From positions 10,001 through 50,818 of the forward strand of contig NW_013652883.1 in the NCBI RefSeq assembly GCF_000499385.1: a stretch of DNA of 40,818 nucleotides, written 5' to 3'. The stretch is from Eimeria necatrix. Taxonomy: Eukaryota; Apicomplexa; Conoidasida; Eucoccidiorida; Eimeriidae. The first letter of the stretch is position 1. Every line of letters starts with the position of its first letter. Under the pieces are notes generated by a model. The model saw only the letters and a program-made list of their open reading frames with translations. It ran no database searches and was not told where the DNA came from. The translations under genes and the position numbers were made by a program. Shown here one piece after another: positions 10,227 through 18,978 of this stretch.

Positions 10227-10655
10227 ACACGCCCTAAAAAGGCACTACGGCGTCGAACAAATCAATCAAAACGCGCATTGGACTCAGGCGTGACGCAGTA
10301 CTGGGGCTGAGCCGAAACACTGACGCCTGCCGGGGCTCTGTGCCCCAGGGCTACACACAGCGAGCCTACACGAGGCTGCACGAGCCCCCAATTATAAAGA
10401 AATACAAAAGTGGAAAAGAGGGGAAATTGTTAGTACTTTTTTGCTGCGCGTTGCTCGGAAGCAGCAGCAGCAGGGTCCGGCCCCAGCCGCCACTGGGCTG
10501 GTACCGCTGCTGAGAGCTGCAGTTGAATCGGCGGGTCCGTCGGCAGTTCGCAGTTCGACAAATTGCGGATTACTTCGACAAATTGCGGATTATTTGTTGC
10601 ATTTAGTTCATCTTTTGCTTTCAGAAACGAACTGCAAAGGCCTGAATGTTCAACA
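10227..10655. other. divergent intergenic region
   Basis: Head-to-head spacer between the transporter (minus) and the small mitochondrial gene (plus), presumably holding both promoters. It contains a tandem copy of ACAAATTGCGGATTA (around 10558-10590). No initiator or TATA element can be assigned with confidence. Confidence 0.5.
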
Positions 10656-11012
10656 ATGCTTGGCTCTTCGCTGCTCCAGCGCATGCAGCCCATCCGGCTT
10701 GCCCGCGCTTTCCTTTCCCCGCAAATTCCCAGCAGCAGCCCCAGATGCTTCAGCACTGAAGGCGGAAGGCTTTTGAATCCCAACCCGAGGCCCACGCAGT
10801 ACCAAACAGTGATAGTTAATGAAGTAGTAAACCCCCCCCCCGGGAAGCCCTTCAGCTTCACGCCCTACTTGGTGGGCTTGGGGGTGTTCATGTTCGTCTT
10901 CCCCTGCGTGCAGACCACCGTGGAGCTGCGCAAGTACTACAAAGAGGTGAAACGCGAACTCGAGTGACCACTGGTCTCTCAGTTTGCTGCTGCTGTCTGG
11001 CGCTGTGCAAAG

Positions 11013-11044
<32 letters not shown>

Positions 11045-11378
11045 AGCACGAGGGCTCTTCAGCTCTCTTCTAAGAGAAAGCACAACTTTCAGACTCTGCG
11101 CTTTCTACTGCAGCAGCACTGGCCGCAGTCTGGCTATTAGGAGGTGTCAGTTTCCTCCAAACTTGTCAAAGTGCAGTTTATTTGCATTTTTCTACCCTTA
11201 ATGGCACTTTCAATTGAATATAATTGAATATAATTTGAATAGTGATGGCCCTTTGCTGCATCTGTTTTGCTGCACTCGTTGTGGCTGTTGCGTGTCTGCT
11301 GTACAGACAGAGCACCTGTACCGCGACGGCTGGAACAGACACCACTACGACAAGATGAAGGACCAGTACTTGTCTTAG
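10656..11378 (+). CDS. small mitochondrial single-pass membrane protein
   Basis: Two exons, 10656-10946 and 11307-11378, both boundaries in phase 0 (AAAGAG|GTGAAA donor, CTGTACAG acceptor), about 120 residues. The N-terminus MLGSSLLQRMQPIRLARAFL is an Arg/Leu/Ser-rich presequence, with a likely cleavage site near RCFSTEG. A central PFSFTPYLVGLGVFMFVFP segment is the one membrane span. The basic-aromatic tail ends in HLYRDGWNRHHYDKMKDQYL and follows TTVELRKYYKE. Size and layout suit an inner-membrane subunit of a respiratory complex or ATP synthase, but I do not recognise the specific family. If the intron is not spliced, the first exon reads on to a stop at 10965-10967. The charged, aromatic second exon supports splicing. 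A C10 run lies at 10832-10841 in the first exon. Confidence 0.7.
11014..11046 (+). repeat. (CTG)n tract in intron
   Basis: Ten CTG units followed by CAG inside the intron 10947-11306. Here the CTG-CAG is not the acceptor giving the best phase. The supported acceptor lies 260 bases further on. Confidence 0.8.
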
Positions 11379-11579
11379 TCTTATTCCGAAGTTTCGAAAG
11401 AAGCAAATCTATTTTGCTTCCATTGAAGAAGTTGGCCGTCGATCTTGCAGTTTCGCGCAGCCCCCGAAAGCCAACGAACACTCTGAATTAGTGCAAGTCG
11501 AAGCAACGAAAAAGTGATCAAAAGTCTTTTTTTTATCGAGGGGGAACCTCTCGTCAAGTGTATCTACAGCTGGCGCAGC

Positions 11580-11692
11580 TGCTGCTGCTGCAGCAGCCCC
11601 GTGCTGCTGCAGCAGGCCCGTGCTGCTGCAGCAGGCCCGTGCTGCTGCAGCAGGCCCGTGCTGCTGCAGCAGGCCCGTGCTGCTGCTTCGCG
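11580..11692. repeat. 19-bp tandem repeat GTGCTGCTGCAGCAGGCCC
   Basis: Copies start at 11601, 11620, 11639 and 11658, with a truncated copy at 11677, almost perfectly conserved. The period is not a multiple of three, so the frame rotates between copies. Together with the surrounding CTG tract this is intergenic, between the mitochondrial gene and the convergent LCCL gene. No gene is supported in 11379-11818. Confidence 0.85.
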
Positions 11693-11818
11693 AGTGGGGT
11701 GCTGCTGTAGGTACAGTGCAGCAGCGCGGGGCGGGGCGGCAGGGGCGAAGCGGAGGCTGTAAGAAGTGTGAATTTGCTGCAGTGGATTTAGTTCAGAGGT
11801 GTTTGCATGCATCGCGTT

Positions 11819-11833
11819 TTAGGCAGTTCCCGA

Positions 11834-11873
<40 letters not shown>

Positions 11874-12825
11874 GAGGCTGCAGACGCCACTACGAACACG
11901 AAAGAACGAATATAGCCGCCGCTGGACTCGGACTTGATTCCATTCATTTCGCTGCCTGCGAACTTGGGTTTTGCGTCGGAGGCAAACAACTCAACTTCTC
12001 CGCCTTCGTTAGTCTGCACAGCCCAGCTCAGCCTCTGAGCAACTTGAATGTTAGCGAAGTTTCTCACCAGAGCTCCTGCATGCATAGCCGCCCGACAAAC
12101 AGAAGAAATAGGACTGTAGAAACCTGCAAAGAAGTCACCAAAAGATAAAAGTGGCAGCTTTCCAGCCAAGTGCTGCAGCTTACCGCTTCCGTACACCTGG
12201 GCGCTGCTGCTGACACCGCAGCCAGCGGGGCACAGAACGAGTTCGCGTTCGCCCAGGCCCAACTTCAGTGTGAAGATTCCGTTTGCGTCGCATGCAAGAG
12301 TTTGAAAAAGAGGAGCAACTTCGACGGAAAACGAGCGGAGTTCCGGGTTTCTGCTCGGCGTGCTGTTGATGCCTGAAGAGCTTTGCGCGTGAACTCGGGT
12401 GTACGTACACTGCAAACAGCAGCCACTGCAGGCGCGGCCGCAGGCGCTTTCGTTCGAAAGCAAACAACTTATGTAGTTTTATTTGAACACTCGTAACAGT
12501 GCAAGTCACTACAGCCTCTCTGCATGCTTTCTGCGTAGATCTGCACCCACCGAAATGCCCCTGCGAAGCGTCGTAGGACGCACGCCCTGCTGCCAGCGTC
12601 ACCAGCAAGTTTCCGCCTTCTTTTGGCACAGCCCCTGCATGCAGCCCCGCCTTGCAAACTGAGCTTTTCGAAGTATAATATCTGCAGCCTTCGAGCGGTG
12701 CGCCCGCCTGGAGGCAGTCTGGGGGGCAGTGGGCTAAGACTTTCTGCCCGATGTGGCCGTTGAACTCGGGACGGCGGAGGGAGTCGGAGCAGGCGAGGTA
12801 CACTGCATGCTTGGCTGGGGTTGCT

Positions 12826-12858
<33 letters not shown>

Positions 12859-15800
12859 CACGCAGGCCGCTGCGGGGAGCAGGCAGAAAGGCACAGTCTG
12901 CCGTCATCTGTCCTTCTGCTTTCGCTGGGCACTTGTGGGATGTGAGCCGCGAGCGCCTCGGCGCTGAAGGCCTTCTGTATTGTGGCAATTGGAACTTCTT
13001 GGTTGAAAACTTTAACTCCCAAAATATCTCCTTCAAAATAGTCCGCTTCGGCCGCACTGGCGCGCCCAATAATCATCCGGCCCTGCAGCAGAGTGAGCTC
13101 CGCGGGCTGCGCTGTTGGGGTGTATGGACAGCTCACCCTCAAGTTGATTTCGAAGTCGGCTTTCTCGGATGCCACGGACTTCCCGTTCACAAAAAGACTA
13201 ATTAGGCGCTTCGCGGTGGAGAACGTGGCGGCGGCGTCGAATCTTTCTGAATTTTCGTTTGCTTTCCAGTTGCTGCTGCTGCTGCTGCTGCTGCAGTTGC
13301 TGCTCACCGCCCAGCTTCGGCTTGAAGCCGCTCTTGACTTGGTAGGGGTGGCAAGTCCGTTCGAAGAGCAGCTCGTCGTTCGGATCGACAACAAGAGAGA
13401 ATCCTTCGCAGTCACTGTGGGCCAGCAGCGTCCGCCACTGCCCCAGCCCGCCTGGGACTCAGTGAAAAAAAAAAAATTTTTTTTTTTTTGCAACTACTTG
13501 CCTGTGACTGCTGCGCGGACTGCCACGGTGAAGTCCCTCAGGCTGGAGGCCTGGCCGCCCTCCGCGAGGCTCGAGACGTCCACGAAGTCCGAGGGCTTTC
13601 CGTGGAAACCTGAAGAGTTTGTGCAAGTGCAGCAGCGGGAAGAGCCGGTGGGGGGCACCTCTGAAGCCGTCGGGCGGAAACCAGTGGAAGATGTCTTCGG
13701 GCTGAGACGCTGGAGTTGCGTGCAGTTCCACCAAGCGGCTGTAGGGCCCTGCAGAGTTCTTTGCTGTTGGCAGTTTCGTTCAAAAGAATGGAAAAGAGGC
13801 ATTTCTTGTTCAGAAAAGTTCCAAGACTCACTGCTGACGGACGGCTGGCCTCCCGCACTGAGAGCCCGCGAGTTGCTGCTTCCTGCAGCAAGTCCTTTGT
13901 AAGAAACCCAGTCGCTGTGCAGCGCTGTGTTGGCTCTTCGCAGAGTTGTTGAGCCCCTGCGTTTGGGGGGCCCTCTTTGCTGCAGGAAATTTCCGCGCGG
14001 GCTGGGGGGCCCCACTGGCGTGGCAGCAGCAGCAGCACTCTGCGTTGCTGCAGCTTGCTGCTGCACTTGAGCGCCGGCAGCAGCTGCCGGTGGCTTTCCC
14101 GCAGCTTCGCCAGCAGCAGCTGCAGGCGCAGCAGCTGCAGCGCCAGACGGAGAAGCAGCAGGTGCTGCAGCAGAAGCTGCTGCAGCAGGCACGGCAGCTG
14201 CTGCAGCGCCCCCACTTGGCTGCTGCGCACTCGTGGCTGCTGCAGCAGCAGCCGCTGTTTGCGAAGGCGTGGCTGGCTGCTGGGGGGCCCCTGGACTTGA
14301 TGCTGTCTGAAGCAGTGGGGGCCCCCGACTTGTGATCAAGAGGCTGTGGAGGGAGTGGTCCACTCGCGCAGTGGTGACTGCGGAGTAGTTCAAGTCCCAT
14401 TCAAATTCAAACATAAGAACTGGAGATCTTGCAAAAGTTCGCCTACAAGACTGGGGGTAGGGGCCGCTTTCTTCGCTGTGAAGGCCGTGGCTTTCGAAAC
14501 TGGAAAAGTGGTGTTGGGCGTGGCCAACGACCAGCAGGCACTCGCCGCCGTCCTTCGTGAGGGTGCCGCTGTGAAGAGCCGCTCGACAGACCTGACAGAA
14601 AAATTCAAGTTTTCAAGTTTTCGAGTTTTCACTTTTTGTTCTTCAGGAATGCGCCAGTAGAGGGCCTACAGCAGAGCTGGCTGTGTATATAAAAGCCCCC
14701 TTCAACTCTCCTCCCGCGGACCTGAGCCAGTCACTCTTGGGAGCCTTCGGGCTCGCTGGGAAGCCACGCCACCTACTCGCAGCTGGGGGGGCACACTACT
14801 AGCCGCATGGTTCCCGGGGGCCCCGCCAGGCCTCCTTTGGTCTCGAGAGTGTCAAAGCAAGTGAGGTGGACTCGAGACAGAAACCTCTTCTTTTGAACTA
14901 CAGCTTCTTCCTTGTGAAAAGCTCCAACGCCGGAGGGGTCGCCATCCCCCTCGCACGCAATCACCACGTCTTCGTCGTGCACGCAATAAATGTCATCGCC
15001 CACGGCGTGGGGGCACTGATTCAGAAAAGCCTCTCTGCCTGCATTTGAAATTCAAAAGCAAACGTCCGAAACTGTCGAGTCTGTGCAAAGCAAACCTGTG
15101 CACGCAAAGTTGACGGCGGCAATTTTTTCCTGTTCCGTCCCGCAGTAGTTTTGCCCCATAATGCTCGTGCAGCTTTCGTTGCCTGGCCCCTTATCCTTAA
15201 ACCAGAATGCAATGCTGCTTTTGGTCACAGTACGATTCCTTAGCCTACCTTGACATTGCTGTATCCCATCTGGCGACAAGCAACTTGCTCAGACTGCAAA
15301 GACCAGCCGTCTGAACAAACACTGCCGAAACCTGGGGCAAGTATTTCAAGTTGTTCTCGCAAAGCAAGAGCTCTTCGACAAAGAAAAACGAACCGTTGTC
15401 GTAAAACTGAAGTCGTCCTATGCCCGACTGTGCAGGTGTGCCGGAGGGACCAACAATGCGGATTGTGCCTGCCTCTGGCGCCACACCAGAAAGCCTGTTT
15501 GTGCATTTCACAACAACGTCCTCGTCGTGCTTCAAACATGTTGCTGTAGGAGGCTCCGCTGGGCAGTCGGCTAGCACTGCCTCGTTCCCTTTGCACTAAA
15601 ACCGACGCATGCGTTGTGGTTGCCTTGAACGGAAGCTAGCGACTGGTCTTACACTAATGCCTGAAAATCATTATGAATTCTCGGTCTCACCACTGGTTTT
15701 ATGAATGAAAGAGCATACCTGTGGATGCCACGGGGTAACCCTTATCTGCGCACAAGTCCGCCCCCTCCACGTCTTTGCAGCCTTCTACTAGTTGAACACC

Positions 15801-16519
15801 CGTTTTGAACCCTGAGGGAGGCACTCGTGCTCAATTCATACTGCATTGTGGCAAACAGTGGAGATTACCGAATTCTTGGCAAGCTTTCACTGCTGACTGC
15901 GGCGCAAATGTGAGGTAGTCGCCTTTGTTGCTGAAAGTTGCTGTTGTTGGCGCTGCTGCAGATGACTTTGAAAATGCTTTCTCACCAAACACTTCCCCAA
16001 ACTTCGCCAGTCTTCACTTCCAGCCGCCCAACAGACGACAGTTTGCCATATTCTGATTTCCAATTGCAAGTTGCCGTTCATGTTTTTGGAACGACAACGA
16101 AGCTGCTCACCGTCAACGACGCGAACCGACGTCTCGATGAGATCGATAGAATCTGAAAAAACTTGCAAAAAATTTCCAAGTCGCGTTTTTTCAAGAGTGT
16201 CACTCACCGACGAGGTACATGTGGAAACTGTACTGCTTTCTGTCCACGGAGTACGCGAAGTCCACCGAGTCAATGCCTGCAGCCAGGAAACCCGAATTCC
16301 GAATTCCGCGAGAGTGCTTCCAATTAGTGCAAGTCTACCGTTGTAAGCAGTTCCAGTGTACTGGTCCACTGGTCCAACTGCAGTCAACACGAGATCGCCG
16401 CCAGAAGGAGTCAGCAAGCCGTCAAGAATTGCAGCAGTGCAGATCGAAGAAAGAGCCGGGTGGAGAGAGGCGCCCTGGGTGTGGGCGAACTCGGAGGCTT
16501 GGCAGTTTGCGGGGCAGTG

Positions 16520-16555
<36 letters not shown>

Positions 16556-17823
16556 AGGGTGTCTGAAGCAGCAAAGTGAATTCAACAACTCCCTCGCTGG
16601 GGCTTGCTTTTGAATACCCCTCGAAGACGTCTGCAGCCCGCGTGTGGCAGTCTATGTCTTGGGGAGTCAACTCCAAGCCAGTTGGGTGCCGCGGGACGTA
16701 CACAGAAGAGGGATATGGCACTCCGACCCATTTCCCAACTTTGAAAGAAGCAGCTTTCCCTTCGGAGCGAACTGTGATGTGTTTGCAGAACCAGGGGGCT
16801 GCTGCAGAGTCGTTGCTGAGGACTATTGCCTGCAAGTCTCCGACTGTGCAAGAATTGAAAGTGAAAGAATATTCCTTGTGCAAGAATTGAAAGTGAAAGA
16901 ATATTCCTAAGTGCAACTCCGCCTGCAGCGGGCCTCACCGTCTGCAGCCTGCAGCCTGATGGCTCTGTTGCTTCCAGGAGGAAAGTTTCCCTCCAACACT
17001 TTCGGGCCAGAGCTCCGCGAAGAGCCTATAAGGGAAATTCTGGCCCGCGGGTGAACTCCCCCTTCACAGAAAAAAAAAATAAAAAGAGAAAAGCGCTGCT
17101 GCAGCAGACAGTAAGAAGCTTGCCCTTGAGGTCCGTCCCAGTCAGAATCGAAAGTTCATAAATTTTGCTCCCCGATAGCGTGAAAGACTGCTTGCGTGAT
17201 AATGCGCACTCGAGCTTTGCATGCAGGCCAAGTGCAAGCCTCACTGCTTCGGGAGATAAAGGAGACAAGGCCTCGCCGCAGTCGAAAATCCAGTAGCGAA
17301 AGTCTTTCCAGACAGTCAGTTGGCGGCAAGACCACGAAGTAGGGCTGGTGATGTAGGCGTGGACGACTTCAGGGTTGCTCACGTCAACGCGTTCTGCCGT
17401 GACTCTAAGCGAAGCAACTGCGCTGCACAAGCGGGCGAGTCACACGTGCAAAGAACTGCCTCACTGTTTGCTTGTGCCCCTAGTAACAGACGCAATTGAA
17501 ATGGGTTTCGTGCGACGGCCATTGGACCCTTCCAAAATGATCTTGACGTCGCTTCTGGAGCGTCAAATCAGTGCACAACGCGACCTCCCATGCAAAATAA
17601 ATTCGACATACTTCACCTCTAGCCCGAATGCAGCAAGAGGAGCCACTTGCACCACATAACGAGCCATTGCTTGGTCCACGGGAAGACAACGCCCATAGGC
17701 GGGAAGTCCGGCCTGCGGCGTCGCTTTACACCAGCTTTCATCGCCACACACCCCGACGAGATATATCCCAAACAAAATGATTTCGCGGAGCATATTTCCG
17801 AAAAGCATGCGATGCGGCAACAT
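11819..17823 (-). CDS. CCp3: LCCL-domain adhesive protein (PLAT-LCCL-SRCR-LamG), LAP1/CCp3 type
   Basis: Phase-matched exons, 5' to 3': 17823-17585, 17554-17465, 17422-17110, 16874-16618, 16523-16339, 16276-16208, 16152-16111, 16052-15986, 15930-15869, 15811-15719, 15576-15394, 15331-15249, about 15245-15096, 15038-14777, 14665-14633, 14591-13502, 13451-13308, 13246-12551, 12372-12184, 12123-12068, 12013-11819; about 1,500 residues. Order of parts: signal peptide (IILFGIYLVGVCG), two PLAT/LH2 domains (DVKIILEGSNG; YELSILTGTDLKGK), LCCL1 (CPANC, SSICTAAILDG), SRCR1 (GRLEVKTGEVWGSVC), SRCR2 (GSVCSDGW, VACRQMGY), LCCL2 (VCPPSC, VCRAALHSG), an Ala/Gln/Ser linker, a LamG/pentraxin-like domain (LISLFVNGK), LCCL3 (AHCPPDC, SSVCKAGLHAG) and LCCL4 (VYGSGFYSP, SSVCRAAMHAG), ending in a Ser run. 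This set matches Plasmodium LAP1/CCp3/PxSR, secreted proteins of sexual stages and crystalloids. Two junctions (about 15249/15245 and 14777/14665) do not close in phase. Confidence 0.88.
13452..13501 (-). other. 50-nt GC-AG intron with A12/T12 tract
   Basis: On the minus strand the coding frame runs into ACAG|GCAAGT and resumes after GTCCCAG in the same phase (1). The donor is the textbook GC-AG consensus AG|GCAAGT. No GT donor at this point links the two frames as well. The intron contains a run of 12 A followed by 12 T. Joining it gives an uninterrupted start to the LamG-like domain. Confidence 0.7.
16845..16908 (-). repeat. exact 32-bp tandem duplication over a splice acceptor
   Basis: Positions 16845-16876 and 16877-16908 are identical. 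In the gene's direction each copy contains an AG acceptor followed by GAATATTCTTTC. Because 32 is not a multiple of three, only the inner acceptor (exon start 16874) keeps the second PLAT domain in frame. Confidence 0.9.
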
Positions 17824-18419
17824 GTTGCATGAAATGCTCACGAAACGCGTTTCCACACCACTAAGCGCAGGCTCTCGAGTGTTGCGACACCGAATTTGCT
17901 TTTCTTTTGCAACAAAAAAGAAGCAGCGTCTTGCCACAGGATTGTTTATTGGTTTGAAATTTTCATTTCTGCCCGTCAAGGCCGTGTCCTCTTGTTGCGA
18001 TCGTGGAAAGAGTCGTCAACCCCCACCTTTTGAACTATGCATTGTAAGTTTCACTTGTAACCGCCTACCCTGACACAGGAAGCTAAAATGATAACTACTG
18101 AGTTGCTGGTATCCACACAGCTACAGCACTGGGTAGAAGCGTAAAATGTCGCACCTGCTGCACTAGGCTGAAGCCTGCTGCATACTCAAACTGGGATATC
18201 CACTCTTATCGTTTCGACCTCTACGTCACCTCGCAATCAGCTCATATTCATGCCGAAGAAGTGTCGAATTACTAATAATTGCAAGTATAACCATCAGATC
18301 TTAAACCAAAGGCTGGAAAGTGCAGTTCGAAATTTCCCTTGCTGCCACAATCTGAGCCTGCGGGGAAGCCTCTCTCCCCAACTCGAGCCACCAGAGTGCA
18401 CCTTAACTGCTAGTTTAGT
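17824..18419. other. intergenic between LCCL gene and RPL32
   Basis: No coding signal. Both flanking genes are on the minus strand, so this interval holds the 3' end of RPL32 and the promoter of the LCCL gene. The frame upstream of the LCCL ATG (17823) stays open to 17979 but has no ATG. Confidence 0.55.
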
Positions 18420-18832
18420 TTACTCGTCCTCTGCAGTGTTGAGGCGCGCGGACTTGTTCAGAACAAGGACATTAAGTTGTTCTGCGCGTTCGACGATCTC
18501 GCGCCTCTTTCTGGAGGAAACGCCGGAAGCAATTTCCGCAGCGAACTTCGTGTTGTGCATCAACAGCATGTCGATGTCTTGGGGCCTCTCGACGCGGAAC
18601 TTGTAAAAGCCGTTCCGCAGCATGTGCCGGGTCTTCCTGTTGGAGCCGTAGCCGATGTTGGGCATGAGGTTGGTGCCTTTGAACTTGCGGCGAACGCGGC
18701 AGTCAATACCCTTTGGCTTTCTCCATGAGGGCTGCGGGCAGCCGCGCGAAACGCAAACACTGCGAGCGCCAGAGTTCACTCTTGTGCATTTGCGCCCACA
18801 CAGTGCAGGTCTGATCCTGCAGCTGAAGCTTC

Positions 18833-18881
<49 letters not shown>

Positions 18882-18978
18882 TTACACTCAGGCGCTTCCA
18901 TCTGTCGGACTGGAAACGCGGGAAGCTCTTGGTCCGCTTCTTGACAATGCGGCGCTTGACTGACGAAACGGGAGCCAT
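18420..18978 (-). CDS. RPL32: 60S ribosomal protein L32 (eL32)
   Basis: Two exons, 18978-18886 and 18731-18420, joined in phase 0 (AGT|GTAAGT donor, CCCGCAG acceptor), 134 residues, the usual length of eL32. The N-terminus [19 protein letters not shown] and the blocks [49 protein letters not shown] and [18 protein letters not shown] tail are the conserved eL32 sequence. It is a structural protein of the large cytosolic ribosomal subunit. The 154-nt intron carries a CAG run on the + strand (CTG in the sense direction) directly after the donor, with no effect on coding. Start choice is secure: the first ATG gives the canonical N-terminus. Confidence 0.97.
18836..18879. repeat. last CAG/CTG tract of the window, in the RPL32 intron
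   Basis: A pure run of about 15 CAG units on the + strand (CTG in the sense direction of RPL32), starting next to the 5' splice site. No comparable trinucleotide run occurs between here and 40818. Confidence 0.9.

Noticed and set aside
10563..10655. Upstream part of the ORF containing the mitochondrial protein
   Set aside because: Starting at 10656 (MLGSSLLQRM) gives a canonical mitochondrial presequence; the upstream frame covers a tandem repeat and does not begin with a supported ATG context.
12469..12894. Minus ORF of 141 codons with a Cys run
   Set aside because: Shadow of the true minus frame that encodes LCCL3 (AHCPPDC, SSVCKAGLHAG) over the same bases.
14683..14691. TATATAAAA box on the + strand
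   Set aside because: Lies within the LCCL gene between exons and has no downstream + strand gene.
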